Assembly (NCBI GenBank): GCA_041545745.1
Contig: CP168152.1
Coordinates: 2,602,001 to 2,666,000 of the forward strand
Length of the DNA stretch: 64,000 nt
DNA from: Stenotrophomonas indicatrix
Lineage (GTDB): Bacteria > Pseudomonadota > Gammaproteobacteria > Xanthomonadales > Xanthomonadaceae
Direction of reading: 5' to 3'
Of this stretch, positions 9,901 through 18,089 are shown piece by piece (within the stretch, counting starts at the first letter, position 1; the number at the start of each line of letters is the position of its first letter). The position numbers were made by a program, and so were the translations under genes. The notes below the pieces were generated by a model, which saw only the letters and a list, made by a program, of their open reading frames with translations, was not told the origin of the DNA and did no database searches.

Positions 9901-10027
9901 GGAACTGCAGCTGTGGACCCGTCCGGGACTGGGTACTGAAGTCGCGCTGTCCGTGCCCGCCCGTCGCCTATATCACCGCCGTCCATCGCGCTGGCGCTGG
10001 CCCTGGAGCAGACCCACCCATGACTGA
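6995..10027 (+). CDS. Sensor histidine kinase with a periplasmic two-component propeller domain
   Basis: A 1010-residue membrane sensor. After a signal peptide or first helix (to about residue 33) come about 650 residues of propeller repeats of the Reg_prop type (for example GMLWLATGSGLYRFDG and GNLWVGTNLGLNRF). A Y_Y_Y immunoglobulin-like module with RYRYRLSGVDDGWQ follows, then a single helix near residues 755-775. The cytoplasmic part has a HisKA_3 domain with RDLHDTLLQG (phosphorylated His near residue 803) and a HATPase domain (EAIRNALRHA, DDGVGI, GMQGMRERA). It is a NarL/DegS-type kinase. Its stop overlaps the start of the response regulator by eight bases. The signal is unknown; relatives often sense carbohydrates. 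ATG 7004 is an alternative start. Confidence 0.92.
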   Translation: MNTMRGHIIPLPRRLPALLSCLLLSIALPVLAAQHPVISDGMPGYQHTAWRVGQGAPGDIWDIAQDREGMLWLATGSGLYRFDGRRFERQTPPAGASFPSTNMVTLGLDGEGGGLWIGYFQAGISQFSPQRLRSFGRAQGVPVGVVPRFAHDRNGRLWAAVNGGLRWFDGQRWQAPAADQGVPQRRVQWLLQDSHGTFWVLADLRIWKRLAGKTAFENTGIAVSQMATLVESPQGEIWLADRIRGTSPLANAQGLLPPNEREARRMPDLVASRLQFTADGALWATMSPQGGVARVTFDGQQAVRIERFDTPQGLTATSAVPVIADREGNLWVGTNLGLNRFRARSVQTLAVGPSDPYRSLVSGSDGRVYGYGEDLKLFDLQRPLLSESAAQLQAAAQRAPTPVWQFDWINLARTVGGHTTRIPLPPPFTGQPLHALLFADDDQAWVCAGEQAVLHYADNRWRRETRLPERACSSLARASDGALLLGYSDGTLRSLDAALITTFGAAQGLSVGPITALLQHDDLLLVAGEAGLAARLRNGRFLPVRTNTTGILEGITGMVADAQGRLWLNGSRGLVRLEVATLRSALRDGQPVAPRLFDAVDGMPGIALQSGPIPTAVLAADGLLWLATNQGLAWLDTLQPHINTMAPGVRIGDVLYGTTQAPLQEGLRLPAGTSQLQIDYVALSLARPERNRYRYRLSGVDDGWQDAGSSTRAYYTNLAPGHYRFEVEAANEDGIWSRAPASRTFRIAPTFLQSIWFKLLCVVLVLAVLMLAVRIRSGQLAMLFRARLQERNGERERIARDLHDTLLQGSQGLILRLHAISQSAQTPEPVRTQLEAAMQLAEQNLAEGRERVNALRDGPFAGHDLASALADVHAEYAGQGTNPLRLTVEGSPPPLQTDAAEEVFLIGREAIRNALRHAQARAIEVELSYGTRCFLLHVRDDGVGIADENAGRGHWGMQGMRERAQRLGAELQLWTRPGLGTEVALSVPARRLYHRRPSRWRWPWSRPTHD

Positions 10028-10673
10028 ATCCCCTCCTCCCATCGGCGTGCTGGTGGTTGATGACCACCCCCTGCTGCGCGATGGACTGGCGGCACTGCTG
10101 AGCACGCACGCAGACCTCCGCCTGCTCGGCGAAGCCGCCGATGGCGAAGAGGCGCTTGCCCGTTACCAGCAACTGCAACCGGATGTGGTGCTGATGGACC
10201 TGCAGATGCCGCGCATGGACGGCGTTGAAGCGATCGTGCGGATCCGCGCGCTTGATCCACGCGCCCGCATCATCGTGCTGACGACCTACCGTGGCGATGT
10301 ACGTGCGGTGCGTGCACTGCAGGCCGGGGCCAGCGCGTATCTGTTGAAGGACACGCTCCGCCACGAACTGGTGGACACCATCCGCACCGTGGCCAGCGGC
10401 CGCCGCGCCCCAATACCGGCAGAGGTGGCGGCCAGCATCGCCGCGCATGTCGTCGAAGACCGGCTGTCGCCACGCGAAACCGAAGTGCTGCGCCACGTGG
10501 CCGGCGGCCTGTCGAACAAGCGCATCGGCGAACGCATGCAGATTTCCGAGCAGACGGTGAAGGCGCACATGAAAAGCCTGATGGACAAGCTGGGCGTCGG
10601 CGACCGCACCCACGCGGTAACCCAGGCCCTGCGCCGCGGAATCATCAGCCTGGATGACACCGGCCAAGAGTGA
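10020..10673 (+). CDS. NarL/FixJ-family response regulator
   Basis: A 217-residue response regulator. The receiver domain (residues 1-120) has the acidic pair VVDDH at 13-15, the phosphorylated Asp60 in VVLMDLQMP, a Thr in VLTTY and the Lys in LLKDT. The C-terminal LuxR-type helix-turn-helix (about 150-210) contains LSPRETEVLRHVAGG and ISEQTVKAHMKSLMDKLGV. It is the partner of the overlapping kinase. The gene is followed directly by the composite palindromic element at 10674-11240, whose first hairpin begins 12 bases after the stop codon. Confidence 0.95.
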   Translation: MTESPPPIGVLVVDDHPLLRDGLAALLSTHADLRLLGEAADGEEALARYQQLQPDVVLMDLQMPRMDGVEAIVRIRALDPRARIIVLTTYRGDVRAVRALQAGASAYLLKDTLRHELVDTIRTVASGRRAPIPAEVAASIAAHVVEDRLSPRETEVLRHVAGGLSNKRIGERMQISEQTVKAHMKSLMDKLGVGDRTHAVTQALRRGIISLDDTGQE

Positions 10674-11240
10674 AGGGGGTTCGACCGGGCTGCGCCCGGC
10701 ACCCGCAGAGGCCGAAGCAACAGCAACAGCCGAAGCAACAGCAACAGCAAAAGCTGGCCTCCTGTGGGATGGCGGGGCGGGTCCGGTTGCGGGGGACGCC
10801 GTGAATCCATCCATGGAGGCTCGGTCGCGCCATCCATGGCGCTCACGCCCCCGCAACCGGACCCACCCCGCCTTCGACAATTTCCCGCTGCTGTTGGGCT
10901 GCTGTTGGTAGCTGTCGACCTTGGTCGACACGATCCACGCCATGCGTAGATGCTCTTCGATCACTTATCGAAATATTCGATTTCGATGGAGATTCATCCA
11001 CGCATGAGGTGGATCCATCAGACATCGGAAATCTGTCGAAGGTGGGGCGGTGTCGGATTGCGGGGCATCCGCGCCATGGATGGCGCGGCTGAGCCTACAA
11101 GGACGTACTTGCGGCGTCCCCGCAATCCGACACCGCCCCGCCCCCCACGGAATACCCGCTGTTGCTGTTGCTGTTGCTGTTGAGGTTGCCGGCCAGCGGC
11201 CGGCACTACAGCAGGTGCAGGGCGCAGCCCTGCCGAACAC
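10674..11240. repeat. Composite nested palindromic element, copy A
   Basis: This non-coding element fills the gap between the convergent response regulator and MFS genes. From the outside in, on both sides, it has four layers. First come terminal hairpins CCGGGC-TGC-GCCCGG (10685-10699) and GCAGGGC-GCA-GCCCTGC (11217-11233). Next come CAACAG-type runs (10712-10754) answered by CTGTTG runs (11159-11184). Then come long hairpins with 25-base arms (10771-10795 with 10848-10872, and 11041-11065 with 11118-11142), each with a 52-base loop that folds again. Last are GTAG-type palindromes around the centre TCGAAATATTCGA at 10968-10980. A standard GTTGCC..CTAC palindrome sits at 11185-11209. The right half is a diverged reverse complement of the left. 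A second copy is at 27545-28178. Confidence 0.85.
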
Positions 11241-11244
11241 ACCC

Positions 11245-12441
<1,197 letters not shown>

Positions 12442-12494
12442 GGGGGCATCCGGGAAAGAAGTGGAACGTAGGGTGCCTGTATTCGTAGTACGCC

Positions 12495-12513
12495 TGTAGT
12501 AGGCTCACCTACA
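12495..12513. promoter_or_regulatory. Candidate LysR operator between the MFS and LysR genes
   Basis: The 19-bp sequence TGTAGTAGGCTCACCTACA has outer arms TGTAG and CTACA separated by nine bases, and an inner perfect pair GTAGG-CTCA-CCTAC. LysR-type regulators usually bind T-N11-A sites with short inverted arms in the gap shared with a divergent target. It lies 16 bases before the LysR start codon. A second partial copy, GTAGTACGCC, lies just upstream at 12486. Binding is inferred. Confidence 0.5.
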
Positions 12514-12528
12514 TACTTGTCATACGCC

Positions 12529-13464
12529 ATGCGCATGAACGAACTTGCCTCGGGCGGCGACCGCCTGGACCTGCTGCGTACTTTCCTGCGTATCGTGGAC
12601 AGCGGCAGCCTTTCTGCTGCTGCCCTCCAACTGGGCACCACCCAGCCCACCGTCAGCCGTCGGCTTCAAGCCTTGGAGCGACAACTGGGTCTGCGCCTGC
12701 TGCAACGGTCTACCCACGGCCTGCTGCTGACCGAGGACGGCCAGCGCTGCCAACGCCATGCACAGCGGGTGGTGGACGAATGGGAAGCGCTGCAGGCCGA
12801 GCTGCACGGCCAGGCCCAGATGCTCAGCGGTCGCCTGCGGGTGATGGTGCCGCACGCATTCGGCCAGGCGCAGCTGCTGCCGACCATGCTCGACTTCCTG
12901 GCCCGGCATCCGCAGTTGAGCCTGGAGTGGATCCTCGAGGACCGCCGCCCGGACTTCATCGCCGAAGGCATCGACTGCGCGGTGCGGGTCGGCACGGTCG
13001 ATGAACCGCGCGTGGTCGCCCTGCCGCTGGCCGAAGTACCGCGCATCGTGGTGGCCGCACCGTCGCTGGCCGATGCGGGTTCGATCACCACGCCCAAACA
13101 AGCGCAGGCACTGCCGTGGATCTCGCTGGTCACCTACTACCGCGAACGTCTGCTGCTGCACGACGCGCAGGGCCGCGCGCATACGCTGTCGATCACGCCA
13201 CGCCTGCTGAGTGACAACCTGTTCGTGGTGCAGCAGGCCGCACGCGCCGGCTTGGGTGCGGCGCTGGTTTCAGCCTGGCTGGTGGCCGAAGACCTGGCAG
13301 AAGAACGCTTGGTGCAGCTGCTGCCGGACTGGCAGGCACCACCGCTGCCGGTGCATCTGGTGTTCCCCGCTGCGCGACAGCAACCCCTGCGCCTGCGCGC
13401 CTTCATCGACGCGATGAAAGCCGCGCTGCCGCAGCTGCATGGCATGCGGCCGGCAGCAAAGTGA
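12529..13464 (+). CDS. LysR-family transcriptional regulator
   Basis: A 311-residue LysR-type regulator. The N-terminal winged helix-turn-helix (about residues 8-65) includes GSLSAAALQLGTTQPTVSRRLQALERQLG, and an effector domain of about 210 residues follows (RLRVMVPHAFG to VHLVFPAARQQPLRLRAFIDAMK). ATG 12529 is preferred; ATG 12535 is also possible, and a TTG at 12517 would place the start inside the operator region. It probably controls the divergent MFS gene and itself. The inducer is unknown. Confidence 0.9.
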   Translation: MRMNELASGGDRLDLLRTFLRIVDSGSLSAAALQLGTTQPTVSRRLQALERQLGLRLLQRSTHGLLLTEDGQRCQRHAQRVVDEWEALQAELHGQAQMLSGRLRVMVPHAFGQAQLLPTMLDFLARHPQLSLEWILEDRRPDFIAEGIDCAVRVGTVDEPRVVALPLAEVPRIVVAAPSLADAGSITTPKQAQALPWISLVTYYRERLLLHDAQGRAHTLSITPRLLSDNLFVVQQAARAGLGAALVSAWLVAEDLAEERLVQLLPDWQAPPLPVHLVFPAARQQPLRLRAFIDAMKAALPQLHGMRPAAK

Positions 13465-13491
13465 CAGCCGGGCGGCGCAGGAAGCTGCCGC

Positions 13492-14682
13492 CTAGTTCAA
13501 CCTTGCCTTGATCAGCGGTCGCAGCAGGTAGTTCAGCACACTGCGCTTGCCGGTCAGGATATCCACGTCGGCCACCATACCGGGGATGATCGGCAGGACC
13601 TCGCCATGCCGCCGCAACTGGCTGCCGTCGGTGCGGATGAGCACCTGGTAGAAGGACTCCTTGCCGCGTGGCGTGTCCTCCTCGATCGTATCGGCGCTGA
13701 TCTGCTCCACGGTGCCACTGAGCTCGCCATAGATGGTGTAGTCGTACGCCGTGATCTTGACCTTCGCCTGCATGCCCGGGACCAGGAAAGCCACATCGCG
13801 CGGCTTGATCCGCGCCTCCACCAACAGCCGCTCCTCCACTGGAATCACCTCCATGATGGGCTCTCCCGGCGGGATGACACCCCCGCGGGTGTTGATCAGC
13901 ACCGTGTTCACCCGCCCACGCACCGGGGACAGGATCTCGGTGCGCCGCAACTGGTCCTGGCGCTGGTGCACGATGGGCTCCAGCGACGAAAGCTCTGCTT
14001 TCAACTTGGACCGTTCGGTATAGGCGTCCTGGAAATAGGTATTGCGCAGCTCGCTGAGCTTTCCGGAGAGCGTAGCGATCTCCTGGGCGAGCTTGAGTTC
14101 CTCCATCTGGCTGACCGCGTTGCGCGCCACCAGCGGACGGACGATGCGCAACTGGTCACGGGCGATGGCCAGCTGCTGGCCGATGGCGGCCGAACTCTGC
14201 TGCAGTGTGGCGCGACGCGACTGGTAGAGCTCCTGCTCCGATCTTGCAAGCGCGCTGTCACCGGGGATGTCAGCCGGAAATTCGATGGTCCCCTTGCCCA
14301 GGACCTCAGCCTCGAGGCGGGCGATGGCCGCGCGCAGCACCTGCGACTGGTTGGCCGACTCTTCGTAGTTGGTGCGGAAGTGGGTTTCTTCCAGCCGCAC
14401 CAGCGGTTGCCCCACCACCACCAGGTCGCCTTCCTTCACCAGCAACCGGTCGAGGATGCCGCCCTCCAGACTCTGGATCTTCTGCATGCGGCTGAACGGC
14501 ACAACCCGGCCTTCGCCTCGAGTGACCTGGTCCAACTGGGCCAGCGCCGCCCACAGCACGGCGATCGCCACTGTTGCCAGCAGCACCCACAGCAGCGGGC
14601 GGTACACCGGATGGGTGGCCGCCAGCAGCGGGTCGGCCAGGTCTCGGCGCAGCCGTTGCGCATTCCTCCGGCGGTCAGCCAT
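13492..14682 (-). CDS. lapC: Type I secretion membrane-fusion (HlyD/LapC-type) adaptor
   Basis: A 396-residue periplasmic adaptor with one N-terminal membrane helix (VYRPLLWVLLATVAIAVLWAALAQLD). A lipoyl-like half-domain (GGILDRLLVKEGDLVVVGQPLVRLE), a long coiled-coil section and the second lipoyl half with beta-barrel (ILSPVRGRVNTVLI) follow. It links the ABC exporter to the TolC-like channel for adhesin export. The start at 14682 has a GGAGGG box and overlaps the ABC gene stop by eight bases. It is the last gene of the four-gene adhesin operon. The symbol follows the Pseudomonas lap naming; BapD in Salmonella is the equivalent. Confidence 0.9.
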   Translation of the reverse strand: MADRRRNAQRLRRDLADPLLAATHPVYRPLLWVLLATVAIAVLWAALAQLDQVTRGEGRVVPFSRMQKIQSLEGGILDRLLVKEGDLVVVGQPLVRLEETHFRTNYEESANQSQVLRAAIARLEAEVLGKGTIEFPADIPGDSALARSEQELYQSRRATLQQSSAAIGQQLAIARDQLRIVRPLVARNAVSQMEELKLAQEIATLSGKLSELRNTYFQDAYTERSKLKAELSSLEPIVHQRQDQLRRTEILSPVRGRVNTVLINTRGGVIPPGEPIMEVIPVEERLLVEARIKPRDVAFLVPGMQAKVKITAYDYTIYGELSGTVEQISADTIEEDTPRGKESFYQVLIRTDGSQLRRHGEVLPIIPGMVADVDILTGKRSVLNYLLRPLIKARLN

Positions 14683-16837
14683 GGTGCCCTCCAGCGACGG
14701 CGGCGATCGGCTGTACCTGGTTGCCCTGCACGACCTGATCCAACGGCCCGTCCATGATGATCCTGCCGTCACGCATCACCACGGCCCGTTCCACCAGAGC
14801 CAGCATGCTGCGCTTGTGCGTGGTCAGCACCAGCGTGCGCTGACCTAGCCAGCGCTGCAGGAACTGCACGACATGGGTTTCGCTGTGCTGATCGAACGCG
14901 GCGGTGGGTTCGTCCAGCAACACGATGGGAGGATCCTGCAGGATCACCCGGGCCAGCCCGATCGCCTGGCGCTGGCCACCGGAGAGACTGCCGTTGCCCA
15001 GCACCATCTGATCCAGGCCCAGTGGATTGCCGCGGACGAAGGGGCCGATACCGACTGCGTCCAACGCCTCAAGCAGCTCTTCATCGCGCCAGGCAGCACC
15101 TTCCAGATTGAGGTTCTCGCGCAGCGTGCCGTGGAACAGCGCCACATCCTGCGGCAGATAGCCGATGTTGCGTGCACGGTCGCCCGGATCGATCTGCGAC
15201 AGTGCCACGTCATCGAGCAGCATCCGCCCCTGCTGCGGCGTGACCAATCCCGACAACAAGCGCAACAGGCTGGACTTGCCGGCGCCGTTTCCGCCGAGCA
15301 GCGCCACACGCTGCCCCGGCGCGATGGAGAGCCCGTGAACGTCGACCACCCATGCGCCCTCGCCGAACGCAAGCCGCACTTCATGCAACTGGTACGCCCC
15401 CTGCAACCTTGGCTTGTGCACGAAGCGCGCGCCCTGTGGCCGTTCCTGTTCAGCACCCATCAACTGGTCCAGCCCCTCCATGGCCACCTTGGTGTGCTGC
15501 CAGCGACCGAGCACCGCCGCGACCTGCGACAGCGGCGCGACGGCGCGCGAAGCCAGGATCGAGCAGGCCACCAGTGCACCGACCGTCATCGCACCGTCGT
15601 GGATGCGGTACACGCCGAAGGCGACCACGCCGACGTAGCACAGCTGCTGGACCACCGCAGCACCATGACTGATGCTGGCCGTCAACGTACTGGATTTCAG
15701 CGCGGTACCGGCCAGTTGCGCGGTAAGGGATTCCCAGTGCTTCAGGCTGCGGCCCTCCGCACGCGTGGCCTTGACCGTCTCCAGGTGCTCGAACGCCTCC
15801 AGCAGTATGCTGTTCTTCATCGCGCCCTCGCGCAGGTTCTGCCGCGAAAGCTCACCCAGCCGCCGCTGCGCCAGCAAACCCGGCAACACCATCAGCACAC
15901 AGGCCACGATCGGTACCCAGACCACATGGCCGCCGATCAGGGCGATCAGCAGCAGGAACACAAAAACGAATGGCAGGTCGCTCAGCAAGGCCGCCGTGGA
16001 CGAGGTGAAGAAGTCACGCACGCCCTCGAACTCACGCACCTGGGTACTGAACGCGCCCATCGAAGCGGGCTTTGCTGCTACCCGGGTGCCCAGAACGCGG
16101 GCGAACAGCAGTGTGCCCAACTGCAGGTCCATGCGCTTGCCCAGCACTTGCAGCAACTGTCCGCGCAGTACCCGCAGCACGCCTTCGATCACCACGGCCA
16201 CGGCAACACCACTGGCCAGCACCCACAGCGTGTCGAATGCTGCCACGGGTACCACGCGGTCATAGACCTGCATGGCGAAAATGGCCGTGGCGATGGCCAG
16301 CAGGTTGGCGACGAACGCGGCAGCACCCACCTCCGCATAGGAGCGCCACAACTGCCGCAACGGTCCATAGAACCAGTGCTGGTCATCACCGGCGGCAAAA
16401 CTGCCGACCCGCCCGTCAGAGCGGAAGCGGGGCTTGGCAAACACGGCCGTACCGCTGTAGAGCGATTGCAGGGCCGGCAATGCCATCGCCTGCGCCCCGC
16501 CGTCGGCCTGCGGTACTTCCACCCGTACCTGGCCGTCTTCCAGGGCAGTCAGCAGAACGGTGTTGCCATTGTTCAACAGCAGCAGTGCCGGCAACAGGTA
16601 GTCATCAATATCAACCAGATCGAAAGCCTCGACGCGGGCATTCAGATCAGCGCGGCGCAGCGCACGCGGCACCCGCTGCAACGGCAGGCGCCCCTGTTCC
16701 AGGGCGATGCCATCGACCAGTTCGGCGGCACCGAGCGGTCGTCCGAGCCGCGCGCACAGCAGCAACAGGCCATCCTGCAGTGGGTCGCGTGGCAGGTTGC
16801 TGCTGCCACCGGCCACTTCAATGCGCGGCGTCTGCAT
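14675..16837 (-). CDS. lapB: Type I secretion ABC exporter, permease-ATPase (LapB type)
   Basis: A 720-residue inner-membrane ABC transporter that exports the adhesin. An N-terminal C39-like domain (residues ~15-140) reads DGLLLLCARLGR where peptidases have the catalytic Cys motif, so it should dock substrate and not cut it. The membrane domain spans about 160-450. The ATPase has Walker A GGNGAGKSS, signature LSGGQRQ, Walker B VLLDEPTA and the H-loop THK. Its start overlaps the TolC-like gene stop by 20 bases. Confidence 0.92.
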   Translation of the reverse strand: MQTPRIEVAGGSSNLPRDPLQDGLLLLCARLGRPLGAAELVDGIALEQGRLPLQRVPRALRRADLNARVEAFDLVDIDDYLLPALLLLNNGNTVLLTALEDGQVRVEVPQADGGAQAMALPALQSLYSGTAVFAKPRFRSDGRVGSFAAGDDQHWFYGPLRQLWRSYAEVGAAAFVANLLAIATAIFAMQVYDRVVPVAAFDTLWVLASGVAVAVVIEGVLRVLRGQLLQVLGKRMDLQLGTLLFARVLGTRVAAKPASMGAFSTQVREFEGVRDFFTSSTAALLSDLPFVFVFLLLIALIGGHVVWVPIVACVLMVLPGLLAQRRLGELSRQNLREGAMKNSILLEAFEHLETVKATRAEGRSLKHWESLTAQLAGTALKSSTLTASISHGAAVVQQLCYVGVVAFGVYRIHDGAMTVGALVACSILASRAVAPLSQVAAVLGRWQHTKVAMEGLDQLMGAEQERPQGARFVHKPRLQGAYQLHEVRLAFGEGAWVVDVHGLSIAPGQRVALLGGNGAGKSSLLRLLSGLVTPQQGRMLLDDVALSQIDPGDRARNIGYLPQDVALFHGTLRENLNLEGAAWRDEELLEALDAVGIGPFVRGNPLGLDQMVLGNGSLSGGQRQAIGLARVILQDPPIVLLDEPTAAFDQHSETHVVQFLQRWLGQRTLVLTTHKRSMLALVERAVVMRDGRIIMDGPLDQVVQGNQVQPIAAVAGGHHG

Positions 16838-18089
16838 GGGTCCTCCCTCCTAGCAGTTCGCCAAGCTGCCCGACCTGGGCCGCCGCGCGGTAATCGATGC
16901 GGATACGCTCCATGCGCAGCGTAGCCAGCTGCCGTTCGGCCTCCATCCGCTCACGCTGTACGCTGAGCAGATCGATGATGTCGCGACGCCCGACCTGGAA
17001 TTGATCGTGGTAAAGGGTTCCAACCCGGCTGGACTCATCCACCTGCTGCTGCAATGCCTGTTCACGCAGCACCAGCGCATCGCCGTTGTCGAACAGCGTG
17101 CGCATCTTGCGGCGCAGGTCGCGACGGGTGGCGTCGGCCGACCAGCGCGCAGCTTCCAGGCGCTGCCGTGCCGCCGCCGGGCGCTGGAAATTGCTGAGTC
17201 CTCTCACCACGTCCATCCGCAGCCGCAGCGAGACCACCGAGTCGTTTTCCATCTGGCCACCGATCTCCCGGCGCAGCGCCGACGCCTCGACATTCAACTG
17301 CGGCTTCAGCGCGGCGCGCGATTCCGCCAGTTCGGCCTCGGCTGCGGCCGCGTCCTCGCTGGACTCGCGCAGCAGTGGCGCCGCATCGATCGCCGCTTCC
17401 AGTTCCTGCTGCCAGGGGCGAGCGTCCGCCGACAGCACCGGCACCTGCAGCTGCCCCGGGGTCTGCCCCAGCAGCAACGCAAGCTGGTTGTCGGCATCGC
17501 GCAGTGCGCCTTCTTCCAGCGCGAGCTGGTCCTGGCCACGCGCGAATTCCAGTTGGGCCCTGTCCAGCTCGGTGCGATCGGCATAGCCGCTGCCGCTGCG
17601 ATCCCGGGCCATGCCACGCACGCCCTCGATGCGCTGCAGGAAGTCGCGCACTGCCGCCACCCGCTCACGCGCGACCAGCACATCCAGATACGTTTCAATG
17701 ATGTCCAGTGCCGCATCGTCGCGGGCAACCTCCAGCGCGGCCAGATAGCGCCGCTCGGTCGCCGATGCTGCAGCCACCTGGCTACGGGTGCGTCCCCAGT
17801 CGAACAGCATCTGCGACAACGTCACGTCATACACCATTTCAGACATGTGCCCCGCCTGCGGCCCGCCCGACACCTGCAGGGCAGGAAAGTAGCCGCCACG
17901 CGCGATCTTCACATCGGTCCCGGCCCGCTCGGCTTCGCTCAGCGCCGCGCGGACCCTGGGATGAATCGCCAGCCCCGCCTGTACCGCCTGCTCTACGCTC
18001 ATTGCACAGGTTCCTGCGGGAACTCCCGCCAGCAGGAGGAGCGCGAACGCTCCTCCCACCCACCGCCTCCCACACGGGCGTTGCTGCAT
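16818..18089 (-). CDS. lapE: TolC-family outer membrane channel of the adhesin secretion system
   Basis: A 423-residue TolC-like protein with a signal peptide (cut near residue 29, after GTCA). Two repeated halves are rich in heptad helices, and a conserved segment QMLFDWGRTRSQVAAASAT lies near residue 95. It should form the trimeric duct through the outer membrane for the type I secretion machinery encoded by the next two genes. The start codon overlaps the stop of the adhesin by one base (TGATG), so the two are translationally coupled. Length and position match BapB in Salmonella and LapE-type channels. Confidence 0.9.
   Translation of the reverse strand: MQQRPCGRRWVGGAFALLLLAGVPAGTCAMSVEQAVQAGLAIHPRVRAALSEAERAGTDVKIARGGYFPALQVSGGPQAGHMSEMVYDVTLSQMLFDWGRTRSQVAAASATERRYLAALEVARDDAALDIIETYLDVLVARERVAAVRDFLQRIEGVRGMARDRSGSGYADRTELDRAQLEFARGQDQLALEEGALRDADNQLALLLGQTPGQLQVPVLSADARPWQQELEAAIDAAPLLRESSEDAAAAEAELAESRAALKPQLNVEASALRREIGGQMENDSVVSLRLRMDVVRGLSNFQRPAAARQRLEAARWSADATRRDLRRKMRTLFDNGDALVLREQALQQQVDESSRVGTLYHDQFQVGRRDIIDLLSVQRERMEAERQLATLRMERIRIDYRAAAQVGQLGELLGGRTHADAAH

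Noticed and set aside
13465..13491. GGCGGC..GCCGCC hairpin between LysR and lapC as a terminator
   Set aside because: The stem is short and interrupted and has no T-run on either strand, so I do not list it.
14873..16924. Long plus-strand frame opposite the ABC exporter
   Set aside because: It is Gln/His/Arg-rich shadow sequence. The exporter's Walker and signature motifs are on the minus strand.
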